NCBI GenBank assembly: GCA_016872645.1
Contig: VGZH01000053.1
Coordinates: 1-40,939, forward strand
Origin: Planctomycetota bacterium
GTDB lineage: Bacteria; Planctomycetota; Planctomycetia; Planctomycetales; Planctomycetaceae
DNA: 40,939 bases
Direction: 5' to 3'
Shown here: in pieces, positions 18,366 to 27,803 of the stretch
Layout: each line of letters starts with the position of its first letter
How positions within the stretch are numbered: the first letter of the stretch is position 1
Notes under the pieces: model-generated
The model's input: the letters and a program-made list of their open reading frames with translations, nothing else
What the model was told of the DNA's origin: nothing
The model's database searches: none
Program-made: the position numbers and the translations under genes

Positions 18366-19595
18366 CTACGACAATGACTCCAGCGGGCCGACGGCGACCG
18401 TGGTCGTGGCCCCGAGCGGATAAGCGTCGAGCAGTTCGCGGACGTCGCGTGACGTAATGCCACGCAGCGTCGTGAGGTCGTCGTCCACCGAGCGATACTC
18501 TTGGCGATAGACCCAATTGCCCCCCAGCGACGAGAGCCGGCCCATTGGACGCTCGCTTCGCAGCACGACGCGCGACGCGACTTTGTTTTTCGCCTGATCG
18601 AGTTCCTCGTCCCGGATGCCGTGCAGATTGACGTCGGCGTAGATCGCTTGAATGCGAGCGAGGTTTTCGGAAACGGCCTCCGGCTCGCACGACAAATAGG
18701 TCAAGTAGCTGCCGCTGCCGTCGTACTCAGAGAAGTCGAGGTCGGCCGCCTCGGCAAGACCGGGGTCGACTAGTTCCCAGAACAGTCGGCTGCCGCTGTG
18801 ATCCCCCACAATCACCGACAGAATCTCAGCGGCGAATCGCAGGTGATTCTGAGCCGACGGGGCGGGAGTCATCTGCATGATGTGCTCTTGCTGGCTTTTC
18901 GGCCGAGTGATGACTTTCAGTCCGCCCGACGGCTTCGCCTCGTGCGTCGCTCGGCCGCAGGTTCCTGATGGCCAATGCCCACAATGCTGCTCGGCGAGCG
19001 AAACAATTTGCGACCATGCGGAATTGCCAGCGATCGCCAGCGTGAAATTGCCGGCGAGATATCGGTCGCGGTGATAAGCACGCATCTGATCGCACGACAG
19101 CGCCGTGATGCTTTCTTTCGAGCCGAGCACGCTTTGCCCGAGCGGGTGCCCGGCGAAGTGTGTCTGCATCAGATTCTCGTAGGCCGTGAAGCTCGGCTGG
19201 TCGTCGTACATGCCGATTTCTTCCAAGATGACTTTTTTCTCCATGCCGAAGTCTTCTTGACGCAACGCGGGGCGCAGGATGTTTGCGAACAGTTCGAACA
19301 CTTGCGGCAAGTACTCGGGCAAGACAGCGCAGTAGAACAGCGTGCCTTCCTCACCCGTGGCCGCGTTGTTAATGGCTCCGACCTCGTCAAAGATTCGATT
19401 GACGTCGCCGGTCGAGTACTTCTCGCTCCCTTTGAAGACCATGTGTTCCAGAAAATGACTGACTCCCGAAACAGCAGCGGTTTCGTCACGCGAGCCAGTC
19501 CGGACGAAGAAGCCCAGCGCGACCGAATGTACCGCCGGATTCAACTCAGCGATGACCACCAAGCCGTTCGCGAGTTTTGTTTGATGAAATGTCAT
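18366..19595 (-). CDS. M16 zinc metallopeptidase, catalytic subunit
   Basis: The 409-residue protein has the inverted zinc motif HFLEH (H47, E50, H51) and a distal glutamate pair E125-E126 ([11 protein letters not shown]), the complete M16 active site. The N-terminal half carries catalysis; the C-terminal half is the structural repeat ([32 protein letters not shown]). M16B enzymes of this size work as dimers that degrade or process short peptides. The gene directly follows, 62 bp apart and on the same strand, a sister lacking the zinc motif, so a heterodimer is likely. No signal peptide is seen, so it is cytoplasmic. BamA on the other strand ends 60 bp away, convergent. Confidence 0.93.
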   Translation of the reverse strand: MTFHQTKLANGLVVIAELNPAVHSVALGFFVRTGSRDETAAVSGVSHFLEHMVFKGSEKYSTGDVNRIFDEVGAINNAATGEEGTLFYCAVLPEYLPQVFELFANILRPALRQEDFGMEKKVILEEIGMYDDQPSFTAYENLMQTHFAGHPLGQSVLGSKESITALSCDQMRAYHRDRYLAGNFTLAIAGNSAWSQIVSLAEQHCGHWPSGTCGRATHEAKPSGGLKVITRPKSQQEHIMQMTPAPSAQNHLRFAAEILSVIVGDHSGSRLFWELVDPGLAEAADLDFSEYDGSGSYLTYLSCEPEAVSENLARIQAIYADVNLHGIRDEELDQAKNKVASRVVLRSERPMGRLSSLGGNWVYRQEYRSVDDDLTTLRGITSRDVRELLDAYPLGATTTVAVGPLESLS

Positions 19596-19657
19596 GGCAT
19601 CTTTCGTGGAGATAAGCGGCTCGCCTGTCGTGCGATGAGCAGGAGAACCGCCCGCTG

Positions 19658-20893
19658 CTACGGAACTTTCAAGGCGTTCGGGCCGATTGTCAGGACAGTG
19701 AAGTCACGCGCCGGATGTTGATGGACGTAGTCCAGCACTCCGGCCACGGTTAGTTCATCGATGTCGCGGCGGATGTCGTCCAGCGTTTGGACACGTTTCA
19801 GAAAATGCCAGTCGCGAGCGATGGACGTCGCACGGCTGGGCGTCGATTCCTGCTGCATGATCAGCGAACTCTTTGCGCGGGCTTTGCAGCGTTCGAGTTC
19901 ATGGGATTCGATTCCATCTCCGAGTCGCTGCAATTCACGCAGCGTCACGTCGAGGGTTTCCTGCGCACGTTCCACGGTTGTGCCGGCGTAGCAGAGAACT
20001 CGCCCTTCGTGCTTCAAACTGTTGAGCGATGCGTTGACCGAATAGCATAAGCCACGACGCTCGCGAACCTCGGTGAAGAGCCGCGCGCTCATGCCCCCGC
20101 TCAGGACTCCGACTGCCGCCCAGGCCTTGTAGTAATCGGGATGAGCGTATTCGATGGCGTCGTAACCAATGCCGATGTGCGTCTGCGTCGAGTCGTGATT
20201 GATGTGTCCGATTCGTTCACCGCGCGGGCCAGTGACCATCGAGGAATCGGGCTTCATGGCCCAGTCGCCGAACTTGTCGCCGATCAAGTCGAGCATCTCT
20301 GGAATCTCAACCCGGCCGGCGATTCCCAAAATGGCACCGTTCGGACGCAGGCAGCGGTCATAATGAGCTCGCACGGAGTTTGCCGTGATGCGTGCGATCT
20401 CTTCGAGAGTTCCTTCCGTCGGCAAACCCCAGGGCGCGTCGTAGCAGCGGCGGCGGAGCTCGATCATCAGTTTGCGTTGCGGTTCATCTTCGATCGCTCG
20501 CAGCGACTGCTCGATTCCGGCGATCGCACCTTCAAATTCTTCGTCGGGAAGTTGCGGTCGCCGGATGATGTCGGCATACAGCGACAATGCGGCCGGGACG
20601 TTTGCGCCCAGCGTGGCGGCCGTGAACGCCAGATGGTTCAGCCCGGTGCTCTCGTTTCGCTGCACGCCTAAGTTGTCGAGGGCATTCGACAAATCGCGAC
20701 TATCGAGGTCTCCGGCTCCGCGTATGATCCAGTCGGTCAGTACCGCTGCGGTACCGCCGTGGCTGGCAGGATCAAACGCGCTGCCGCCCGGAATCAAAAA
20801 ACAAAAAGCCGCCGATTGCACGTCGGACATCGGCTCGATCACGACCGTCAACCCGTTGGGCAACTCGTGCGTGTGAATGATTTGTTCGGGCAT
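19658..20893 (-). CDS. M16 peptidase-like protein, non-catalytic subunit
   Basis: A 411-residue M16 homologue. At the place of the zinc motif it reads [12 protein letters not shown], so no HxxEH and no metal site. It keeps the substrate-binding Arg-Tyr pair in [10 protein letters not shown], typical for the partner subunit. In two-gene M16B systems such as the Sphingomonas pair and mitochondrial processing peptidase, one subunit gives zinc and the other Arg/Tyr. Here the sister gene downstream gives zinc. The ATG at 20893 lacks a strong ribosome site. Upstream lies, 78 bp away, a transglutaminase-like gene on the same strand. Confidence 0.9.
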   Translation of the reverse strand: MPEQIIHTHELPNGLTVVIEPMSDVQSAAFCFLIPGGSAFDPASHGGTAAVLTDWIIRGAGDLDSRDLSNALDNLGVQRNESTGLNHLAFTAATLGANVPAALSLYADIIRRPQLPDEEFEGAIAGIEQSLRAIEDEPQRKLMIELRRRCYDAPWGLPTEGTLEEIARITANSVRAHYDRCLRPNGAILGIAGRVEIPEMLDLIGDKFGDWAMKPDSSMVTGPRGERIGHINHDSTQTHIGIGYDAIEYAHPDYYKAWAAVGVLSGGMSARLFTEVRERRGLCYSVNASLNSLKHEGRVLCYAGTTVERAQETLDVTLRELQRLGDGIESHELERCKARAKSSLIMQQESTPSRATSIARDWHFLKRVQTLDDIRRDIDELTVAGVLDYVHQHPARDFTVLTIGPNALKVP

Positions 20894-20971
20894 CGCACCG
20901 TCCGTGAGGCTGGCGAAAAAGCAAAAAGCCGGCGGAGTCTGACGGGGTACCGGGAGTGTGACAAGCGAGCG

Positions 20972-21571
20972 TCAAACAGCCCCGACGTGTCCCGCGGCGA
21001 ACAATCTCGCGTCGACGCTGCGGCGCCGACGCTCGATCGCCGGGGTCAGCACGCGTGTGTGTGGGATTGTGCAGAGATACTCGCAAATCTCCCAGACGTC
21101 TTCTTCCGTGGTCATCCAATGGATGTGATCAAAGCGATGCAAATTCACCGGTTGCGAAAAACTGCGCAGCGTCTTCTCACCGGCAGTGTTGAAATAGTGT
21201 TCGTAGTACGACATCACCAGTTCGCGAAGCGTGCGATAGACCGGTTCGCGAAATCGCAATCCCGCGTAGTTGGATTTGGCGATCGCGCCCCAACGACCGT
21301 GCTCGCGAAAGACGGTCAACAGATGGTCGTCATCGCGAATGGCCTCCATATCGATGATCAGCGGCGGACTTCCGTTGGCATCCAGCGCGGCCGCCGCAAA
21401 GAGTGCTCCTTCGGCACAATGAGCCCGGCGATCTCGGATGACACGACGCGGCGAGCGACAGGTTGTTTCTGGATTGTAGTGAACTTCGTTATCCAGAAAC
21501 GCTTGAATTTTCTCTGGTCGATTTAAGCTTTTGAGCAAGCCGAGTTCTTCCGGCGAGAGGCGTCCATCCAT
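20972..21571 (-). CDS. Conserved hypothetical protein, possibly transglutaminase-like
   Basis: A 199-residue protein from ATG 21571, which has AAGGTG six bases upstream; an in-frame GTG at 21580 would add three residues. I do not recognise a named family with certainty. A cysteine in RAHCAEGALFAAAALDANG followed by a histidine in RDDDHLLTVF resembles the start of the Cys-His pair of transglutaminase-like proteins, in which the Cys begins a buried helix. The Trp-rich part HGRWGAIAKSNYAGLRF fits that fold. The third residue of a triad is not clear. There is no signal peptide. It is the second gene of a four-gene run with the M16 pair, suggesting a link to peptide turnover, which is only inferred. 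Confidence 0.7.
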   Translation of the reverse strand: MDGRLSPEELGLLKSLNRPEKIQAFLDNEVHYNPETTCRSPRRVIRDRRAHCAEGALFAAAALDANGSPPLIIDMEAIRDDDHLLTVFREHGRWGAIAKSNYAGLRFREPVYRTLRELVMSYYEHYFNTAGEKTLRSFSQPVNLHRFDHIHWMTTEEDVWEICEYLCTIPHTRVLTPAIERRRRSVDARLFAAGHVGAV

Positions 21572-21619
21572 GAGCGTCACCTTGAATTGCTGCGAGTGAA
21601 ATCCGATCCAGCGAACCTG

Positions 21620-22120
21620 TCACGAGTCTCCGCTGATCACGGGAGCGAATTGTCCAGCCAGCCGAATCACGGCTTCGGCAGGATTCATGTTCATCAGCAC
21701 TCGGCCGCCGGTTCCCCAACGTCCGCGCTGGTAGTGAAAGACGGCGGCCGCATCGCGAACCGTGTCTACGGCAGCGACACCCTCCATGTCACCACCTTCC
21801 ACGGCTTCAAAGCGAATGTGCAGTCCAACGAATGCGGTCAGTAAGCCAGTGTCACAGGCACGAGCAAACGTGACTTCACTCTGCCAGTCGCCATCCAGCC
21901 ATTTCAGGCCTCGCGGCTTCCCGGAGACACGAGCGAGATCAAAGAACTTGGCCTCCAGAAGTTCACGCTGCATCCGAAATTGTTGCAGCGCGTCTTTTGT
22001 TTCGGCTTGGCGGCGCGCCGCGGCCCACGAAGCGAACAGACGACGGCCAAAGCCCAGGACCCCGAGCAGTCCGGCGGCAACAGCGATCAAGAGGGCAACC
22101 ATCGACCAGGGGAACAGCAT
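21620..22120 (-). CDS. Hypothetical single-span membrane protein
   Basis: From ATG 22120 (GGAG eight bases upstream) the product is 166 residues; a longer frame to 22168 overlaps a dead kinase gene and is less likely. One N-terminal helix (about 5-24, VALLIAVAAGLLGVLGFG) anchors it with the rest in the cytoplasm. A short coiled coil (RRQAETKDALQQFRMQRELLEAKFFDLA) is followed by a compact domain rich in Trp and Gly (GLKWLDGDWQSEVTFARA). Function unknown. It begins the run that continues with the transglutaminase-like gene 48 bp downstream. Confidence 0.65.
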   Translation of the reverse strand: MLFPWSMVALLIAVAAGLLGVLGFGRRLFASWAAARRQAETKDALQQFRMQRELLEAKFFDLARVSGKPRGLKWLDGDWQSEVTFARACDTGLLTAFVGLHIRFEAVEGGDMEGVAAVDTVRDAAAVFHYQRGRWGTGGRVLMNMNPAEAVIRLAGQFAPVISGDS

Positions 22121-22164
22121 GTTGGACTCCTGCAAATCAGCAAGAACATAGTATGTGCGAGCCG

Positions 22165-22690
22165 TCACAGTTCCAAGGGGAACAGGGCTGAGATCGCCGC
22201 CTCGAAGACACGCTCTTCGGAAGGAAGGAGGAAACTCAACTTGGAACCCGTGGGTGAAGCAGGTTTGTACCGCAATCGCCCACTGCGGCTCTCAATAATT
22301 GTCTTGCATAATGACAAGCCCAGTCCCAAGCCATCTGGCTTCGTAGTTACAAAAGCGCGAAATCCTTTTGGCTACTGTTCCGCAGAGACACCACAATCAC
22401 GGTGCGTGATGGATACTCGCAACCAACCGGCTCGTTCGTTTTGCAATTCCACCAACATCCGGCACTCGTCGGCGGGGATATCCTCCATTGACTCCAGACG
22501 ATTGCGGATCCGGTCGATCAATACTTGCGTAATCTCCGCGTGGTCGGCGTGTGCCTTTGGCGGATTCGGATCGGCTTTGATTTGCATCGACACGTCGACC
22601 CGGCGTCGGTGAAACCTCGCAATTCGAGCAGCATCCGAAATCAGCGGCGCGAGATCACCAAATTGTCTGTCAATAAATGCCGAGGCTTAC
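22165..22690 (-). pseudogene. Decayed histidine kinase, C-terminal ATPase domain
   Basis: Two minus-strand frames give parts of one ATPase domain. Frame one (about 22690-22372) reads RQFGDLAPLISDAARI, then the N-box region HAEITQVLIDRIRNRLES, then ERAGWLRVSITHRDCGVSAE and a TAG stop. Frame two (about 22355-22165) continues with FVTTKPDGLGLGLSLCKTII, the G2 box, and ends FPLEL before TGA at 22165. So there is a frameshift and a deletion of the F box, and the dimerisation and sensor parts are missing upstream. The style matches FixL/PAS-type kinases. It may be the lost partner of the dead response regulator at 14840-15357. Confidence 0.8.
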
Positions 22691-23123
22691 GACGCGCGCG
22701 TGGGTCCGGGATCTCATGAGCTTGAGCCCGCAAACCTCACTGCACGACATCGTCCCACGCCTGTTTTTTCACGACACCCCCTGAACCAATCCAAATCAAG
22801 AACAGCTTGTGATGACTCTGATTCATTCACGCAAACCGAACTCACAACGCCGTCACGACTCTTCACGCGTTGGCCCTGATGAACGCCATGGACGCCGCAG
22901 CAGACGCCCTTTTCCCACGTCGAGGGAGGTTCTCGAAGCAGTCCTCCATTTCGGCTCTCGCAAGATCGAGGCGGCAAACGCAATCTTCATGAGTTCCAGA
23001 TCGTTTGAACTGACCTACGTCCCGCCGGCAATCACTCACGCCGCCAAGACTTTTCTACCAACGACAAGGCCCGCGTGTCGCACGACAAGCGTGCGTTGAT
23101 TCATTGGGAACGACTGACTCAGA
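22691..23123. other. Gap of about 430 bp without an identified gene
   Basis: No convincing gene is seen. Short coding-like stretches occur on the plus strand (for example MNAMDAAADALFP near 22880 and a 47-codon stretch ending at 23152), but they have no start, no ribosome site and no recognised family. They may be further debris beside the dead kinase. Confidence 0.5.
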
Positions 23124-24830
23124 TCAGGCCGGATTGCGACCAAATGTCATGATCGTGATATCATCATTCTGCGGACGGCCATTGGCGTGGCGTCGAACAT
23201 CTGCCAGCAGAGCTTTACCGAGTTCATCCGCTTTTTTCGGCCCCTTCTTGATGAACTCGCGCAGGTGTTCCAGCGTGTAGAGGTCATCGTTCGGAGCCAT
23301 CGCTTCGCTGACACCATCGGTGAACAGAACCACGAGATCACCCGGTTCCAGTTTGAAGTTGAGCACGTCAAACGAATAGCTATCGACCACTCCGATTGGA
23401 ACACCGACGGTCTCGTCGGGAAACTCGAACAGGGACCCGTCGGCACGACGGATGATCGGCGACATGTGTCCGGCGTTGACCAGGCTCATCTCGTGGGTGG
23501 TCAGGTCGATGATCGCCAACACATAAGTCACGAAGCGTCCCTCAACCGCGTTCGCGCACATGTGGTGATTGATCGCCTCGACAGCCGGCCCAACCTCATA
23601 GACGAACTGCATTGTACTTTGGCAGCAACTTGACATGCGTGACATGATCAACGCGCCAGGAACCCCCTTGCCTGCCACGTCACCGAATGAGAGAAAAATC
23701 TTGTTTCCCGGCAACATTCCGGCATCGTAGTAATCACCGCCGACCGCTTGGGCCGCATCGTAGGAAGCGTAGAACTCGTAGCCAGGCGCTTTGGGAAGTT
23801 CACCCGGAAGCAACGCACGTTGGACGTTGCGAGCGATTTCCATTTCGCCGTCTTGCTTCTTCTTTTCCATGAAGGTGACCAACAGTTGAGCACCTTCGTA
23901 CGACAGCGCCGCTTGTCCAGCGACGGCCATCAACAGATCGAGGTCTTCTTCGTTGAACTGACTAATCGGGTTCTGAGTATCAATGCTGATCACGCCCATC
24001 GGCTCACCTGCATGGCTGAGCAACGGCACGCACATCATCGAGCGGATATTCAAACTGGAGATTGATTCGCTGGCGGAAAATGCGGCATCGTTGGCGGCAT
24101 CGGCCGACAGAATCCCCGTCTTGTCGCTGAGCACTTTGTTGAGAATCGTCCGGCTGAGCTTGACGGTTGCATCCTCACCAGTCCGGCGGTGCTTCATGGC
24201 TCGCGGAACCAGTTTTCCGTTTTCCTCTTTGAGCAGAATGCAACCACGGTCGGCCTGCGAAAAAATCTCGAACAGAGCTTCCAGAATCCTCGGACAAATC
24301 GCCGTCAAATCGACGACGCCCGCTAAGCTGCGTGTGATCTCGATGACGGCTTTGAGTTTGACCTCCGGCCGCACATCCAGCATTCCGAATTGGCCGCCCC
24401 CACCCCCGCCAATCCCCACTAAGGTTCCAGTGATTGTCGAGCCGTCATCCGTTTCTTCGACGAAGTCCACCTCGTGGCTTGTATCCGCCACGGGTTGGGG
24501 TCGTGGAATCATTGGCTTTATGGCTGGGGAAACCGATGCCGAACCTTCGCCCTGAAATCTCAGAAGGATCGGTCCAAGCTTGATGCGGTCATCGTGAACA
24601 AGCTGAACTTTGCCTTCGATCTGTTTGCCGTTCACGAACGTCCCGTTGCCGCTGCCCAAATCTTGGATGAAATAATTTTCATCAACCTTGGTCACTTGAG
24701 CATGACGCCGCGACACCGTGTTGGAGTCCAACTGAATGGTGCAGCCTGGATGCCGTCCCAGAATCGTCTCCCCGTCGAGAATCGGGTGCGAGACCGCTTT
24801 CCCTCCTTGTAATACAACCAAAATTGCCAT
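23124..24830 (-). CDS. FHA-GAF-PP2C (SpoIIE-type) phosphatase
   Basis: A 568-residue cytoplasmic regulator with three domains. FHA at 1-95 binds phosphothreonine (GRHPG 25-29, SRRHA 40-44, [10 protein letters not shown] 59-68). A Gly-rich linker precedes a GAF domain (about 175-315) that senses a small ligand. A PP2C/SpoIIE phosphatase follows (350-565) with metal-binding aspartates in AVGGDYYD (362-369), [12 protein letters not shown] (383-394) and [10 protein letters not shown]. Such proteins usually dephosphorylate anti-sigma-factor antagonists or read the output of Ser/Thr kinases. No partner is next to it. GGGGAA seven bases upstream supports the ATG. The FHA domain suggests input from Ser/Thr kinases, of which one is encoded at 35802-38435. 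Confidence 0.93.
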   Translation of the reverse strand: MAILVVLQGGKAVSHPILDGETILGRHPGCTIQLDSNTVSRRHAQVTKVDENYFIQDLGSGNGTFVNGKQIEGKVQLVHDDRIKLGPILLRFQGEGSASVSPAIKPMIPRPQPVADTSHEVDFVEETDDGSTITGTLVGIGGGGGGQFGMLDVRPEVKLKAVIEITRSLAGVVDLTAICPRILEALFEIFSQADRGCILLKEENGKLVPRAMKHRRTGEDATVKLSRTILNKVLSDKTGILSADAANDAAFSASESISSLNIRSMMCVPLLSHAGEPMGVISIDTQNPISQFNEEDLDLLMAVAGQAALSYEGAQLLVTFMEKKKQDGEMEIARNVQRALLPGELPKAPGYEFYASYDAAQAVGGDYYDAGMLPGNKIFLSFGDVAGKGVPGALIMSRMSSCCQSTMQFVYEVGPAVEAINHHMCANAVEGRFVTYVLAIIDLTTHEMSLVNAGHMSPIIRRADGSLFEFPDETVGVPIGVVDSYSFDVLNFKLEPGDLVVLFTDGVSEAMAPNDDLYTLEHLREFIKKGPKKADELGKALLADVRRHANGRPQNDDITIMTFGRNPA

Positions 24831-24957
24831 AACTGCTATTCCCCAACACCTAACTCAAAGACGGGGTGATTACTGACACCCGCCGTTCCCACAGCATGCT
24901 GAGGATGGTATTTGCCGCCGAATGACACTGCAACGAGACGACGATGATCAACGGATA

Positions 24958-26247
24958 TCACTTGCCGCTCACACCGAAGATCGCTTCGACATTTCCACGC
25001 AGATTCTGGCGGCCAAGTTCTAAAGCGTGCTCTTCCGCCCAGCCGCGGCCGATCACGAAATCTTCAGCCAAGACTTTCGCCAGAATGCGCCGATACATGC
25101 CGAACTTTGGCAGAGCGAATTCGAGCTTGTACATGTCGCTGTAGTAGCCGATCTGCTTGGTGCGCGGGACCGCTTGCAGACGAGCACGGCAGTCGGTCTC
25201 GATGTAGGCCGGGATGTTCGAGTACCACCAGTGCCCGTTCGTGACAACGTTCGGGAAGATCCACGAGTAGCTGACCAGTTCCTGGTTGCTGATCTGAGCC
25301 AGCACCGAGATTGGGAAAGTGACCTGCGGGAAGGCGTTGAACAGCGTCTTGTATTGAATCAGCGAGACACGCTGGTCGAACAGGTCTTGGCCTTGATAGA
25401 CGCCGGCTTCGTACACGCGGCGGTTGACTCCGATCATCAAATCGAACGGCAGCTTGTGATCGGCGCAGTGCTCGGCCAGCGTCCAGAAGACGAAGCGGCT
25501 GAGCGTGCGTTGTTCGTCGGCCGACAGTTCCTTGCCAGCGGCCACCGAGCGGATGATCGGATCGGCGGCGGACGCCTCGATGCGGATCGGCTCGAAGTCC
25601 GGCGGCAGCGAAATCGCGCAGGCTTTCGCGTTCTTCGAGACGAAGTGCTCAAACAGCTTGCCGACCGCCTGCTTGAGCGACGCCGCGCCGCTGAGTTCCA
25701 CGCCGGTCGCCTTCGCCAACCGCGTGCGAGTCTCCGGCTTCGTGAGATGAAACACGAGGTCGTCGGTGCGCAGGCAGGGGATGTAGCGTCGCGTGTCGAA
25801 GCCGGTCAGCGGTTCATCGAAATTGTTCGTGAGGAAAATCTGTTCGAGCTTGCTGATCTTCAGCACCTGCTCTTCCCAATCGGGCTGAGCCATCTTCTTG
25901 GCCGCGTCGTCGTACAGCTTCTCCCAATTCGACGGCGTGATGCGGTCCTCCTCGAAGCCGAAGAAGACGCGGCACATCTCCAGCAGCCAACTGTATTGAG
26001 CCGTGTTCTCGATGTCGGCCAGCTTCGGCACGAGCCGGCGGACCTTTTCCTGCGGGTCGATGCCCGGCTGTTCGATCTGCTCGCGCGGCAGCCCCGCCGA
26101 ATGAGCCAGCTCGGTGTAGTAGTGGTAGCCCAAGATGTCCGCCAACGTGTGCGACGCCGGATCAAGCTGATTGATGTGCGTGTGCGGGTCGATCAGGACG
26201 AGCTGTTCCAACTCCCCCAGCAGTCGTTGTTGCAAAGAAACTGACAT
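24958..26247 (-). CDS. Uronate isomerase-like protein (UxaC family, amidohydrolase superfamily)
   Basis: The 429-residue protein begins with the metal motif DPHTHI (H22, H24), followed by LADILGYHYYTEL, which is typical of UxaC-like proteins, and has GYYSDMYKLEFALPKF near the end where the family has a conserved Asp. UxaC interconverts uronates and keto-uronates in the cytoplasm. True UxaC is near 470 residues and reads DxHCHL, so this is a divergent member, and substrate may differ. No other uronate gene is near, and planctomycetes carry several such copies. It lies 127 bp downstream of the FHA-GAF-PP2C start and is read in the same direction. Confidence 0.78.
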   Translation of the reverse strand: MSVSLQQRLLGELEQLVLIDPHTHINQLDPASHTLADILGYHYYTELAHSAGLPREQIEQPGIDPQEKVRRLVPKLADIENTAQYSWLLEMCRVFFGFEEDRITPSNWEKLYDDAAKKMAQPDWEEQVLKISKLEQIFLTNNFDEPLTGFDTRRYIPCLRTDDLVFHLTKPETRTRLAKATGVELSGAASLKQAVGKLFEHFVSKNAKACAISLPPDFEPIRIEASAADPIIRSVAAGKELSADEQRTLSRFVFWTLAEHCADHKLPFDLMIGVNRRVYEAGVYQGQDLFDQRVSLIQYKTLFNAFPQVTFPISVLAQISNQELVSYSWIFPNVVTNGHWWYSNIPAYIETDCRARLQAVPRTKQIGYYSDMYKLEFALPKFGMYRRILAKVLAEDFVIGRGWAEEHALELGRQNLRGNVEAIFGVSGK

Positions 26248-26566
26248 CAGCAGCAGGCTCCCAAGTGTCCGAGGTCTCGATCAATGCGATCGTCGCGCGA
26301 CCAAGGGCCGCCGCGACGAACAGAGAATATCGAGGCGCGCCAATCCGTGACAGGAACCTCCCGACTGTGAAAACGCAAGACCGTGCGATGCCGTTGGGAT
26401 AGGCCGCACGCTTCCGATCTTGATATCCGCCTTGCCGACAAACCACGCATTCGGTTGGCAAACTCTGAACTCAGGGATAGTTTAGTTCGGTGGTCAAACA
26501 ATCGAGCCGATCGCAGCCGCCGAGAAAGGCCACGTCCAGCTCAATGCACTGTGGGGCGACAGCAAA
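26248..26566. other. Gap of about 320 bp between divergent genes
   Basis: This is the shared upstream region of the uronate-isomerase-like gene (minus) and the hypothetical gene at 26567 (plus). I see no tRNA, strong palindrome or coding frame. It should hold promoters for both genes but no clear -35/-10 pair stood out. Confidence 0.5.
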
Positions 26567-27142
26567 ATGAACTTCCTCAAACGACTATTTCGTCAAGGGC
26601 AACGTCAGTCTGACATGACGACTATCACCGGCGATTGGATTGGCCACTATGAGCAGTATCACAGTCGCAGCAGAATCGCTGCGACTCTTGTCCAAGATGG
26701 CGTTAGTATTTCTGGCCGCATGCGTGACTTAGACACCAATACTGCCCGGAAACTCTACGATGCCGTCGCACACGCTGGTCTTCCGCCGGGTGCTGACGAA
26801 AAACTTGACGAACAGATTCGAAGTGCGATTCCAAATGCTGGTCGTGATCCGATCGTCGTTCGTTCTATTCTCCCAACCGACGCGGTACTTGCGGGAACGG
26901 TGAATGGCGCATTTGTCCGGTTCTCAAAGACGTATCAGGGCAAATCATTTCATGGCTATGAAATCGGCGAGACAGGAATTGGATACGAAACACCTGCGCA
27001 TTCAGTTGAATACTCCGGACGGATCTCGCAGGACCGAATGAAGATCATTGGTAATTGGACGATTTATCAAAAGGAAGCACCACGCGGCTTCATCGACGGA
27101 AGCTTCGAGCTATCGCGAGTCATTCTGAATACGGATTCGTGA
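26567..27142 (+). CDS. Hypothetical protein, beta-rich
   Basis: Not recognised. The 191-residue product begins MNFLKRLFRQGQRQ, a short basic amphipathic stretch, then a domain with alternating beta-strand pattern: DWIGHYEQYHSRSRIAATL, then VSISGRMRD, and a final ISQDRMKIIGNWTIYQ. The GxWxGxY-type start and the repeated strand ends resemble small beta-barrel stress proteins, but this is a visual impression only. No signal peptide. The second half overlaps in other frames with nothing real. A thioredoxin gene with its own promoter follows on the same strand 239 bp later. Confidence 0.65.
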   Translation: MNFLKRLFRQGQRQSDMTTITGDWIGHYEQYHSRSRIAATLVQDGVSISGRMRDLDTNTARKLYDAVAHAGLPPGADEKLDEQIRSAIPNAGRDPIVVRSILPTDAVLAGTVNGAFVRFSKTYQGKSFHGYEIGETGIGYETPAHSVEYSGRISQDRMKIIGNWTIYQKEAPRGFIDGSFELSRVILNTDS

Positions 27143-27274
27143 TCATCGCCCAAGAAGACGGTCAACCCGAGCGGCGGATCGAGCGGGTTCTGAATTCAAA
27201 GGTTCTTGGCCGCCGCCGGGGTACCTTGATCGTTCGGCGTTCACATAGACTACGATGTCCCGCCGCGCATCACG

Positions 27275-27303
27275 TTGACACGTTTTCGGAGTTGACCAAT
27301 AAT
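27275..27303 (+). promoter_or_regulatory. Sigma-70-type promoter of trxA
   Basis: A perfect -35 box TTGACA (27275-27280), a 17-bp spacer and the -10 box AATAAT (27298-27303, five of six to consensus). Transcription would start near 27310, giving a leader of about 70 bases before the thioredoxin ATG. Confidence 0.7.
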
Positions 27304-27381
27304 CTCGCGACTTTTGAGGGCTGGCCGAGCCGATGTGTGGGCCGGCGGGTCTCGTTTCACTTTCGCAAAAGGTTCCTTGTC

Positions 27382-27708
27382 ATGGCCGGAAATGTTTTGG
27401 AGTTCACGGAAGCCAATTTTTCGTCGCAAGTTCTGGAGAGCAGCCAGCCGGTGCTGGTCGATTTCTGGGCTCCGTGGTGCGGCCCCTGCAAGATGCTTGG
27501 TCCGACAATCGATGAGATCGCTAACGACTATGCCGGAAAGTGCGCGGTTGGAAAAGTGAATACGGACAGCGACGGCAACATCGCGTCGCAGTACGGCATC
27601 CAAGGCATCCCCACCGTGATCCTGTTCAAGAATGGCCAGCCGGTCGATCGCTCGGTCGGCCTGGTCAACAAGGCCAAGCTCGCCAGCATGATCGACAAAG
27701 CGCTGTAA
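27382..27708 (+). CDS. trxA: Thioredoxin
   Basis: A 108-residue thioredoxin. Active site WCGPC (W32-C36), preceded by VLVDFWAP, and the cis-proline P77 in GIQGIPTVILF. It reduces protein disulfides in the cytoplasm with thioredoxin reductase. The ATG at 27382 has AAAGG nine bases upstream and gives normal family length; the frame is open further upstream to 27055, but that extension runs through the upstream gene and its promoter and is not coding. A strong hairpin follows the stop. Confidence 0.96.
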   Translation: MAGNVLEFTEANFSSQVLESSQPVLVDFWAPWCGPCKMLGPTIDEIANDYAGKCAVGKVNTDSDGNIASQYGIQGIPTVILFKNGQPVDRSVGLVNKAKLASMIDKAL

Positions 27709-27714
27709 TTTATC

Positions 27715-27774
27715 GGATGGGCACTCTGGCCCATCCCGCAGTTCCTGAAAAGGGACGGGCCAGAGTGCCCATCC
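27715..27774. repeat. Long inverted repeat after trxA
   Basis: Arms of 23 bp at 27715-27737 and 27752-27774, with one mismatch, flank 14 bp. The arm begins GGATGGGCACTCTGGCCC. No T-run follows, so it is not a classical terminator, but the transcript would fold into a very stable hairpin. The 5' part GTAGGAT/ATCCTAC resembles the element near 38535-38583. Confidence 0.85.
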
Positions 27775-27803
27775 TACGACTTTCCTGGGAAAGGACTCCC
27801 GGA

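Noticed and set aside
25027-26244. 405-codon plus-strand frame opposite the uronate-isomerase-like gene
   Set aside because: Almost exact mirror of a real gene, Arg/Val-rich shadow composition.
27055-27381. Upstream extension of the thioredoxin frame
   Set aside because: It overlaps the upstream gene and the trxA promoter; thioredoxin motifs start only after ATG 27382.
27715-27774. Rho-independent terminator
   Set aside because: Stable hairpin but no T-run follows, so it is listed as a repeat.
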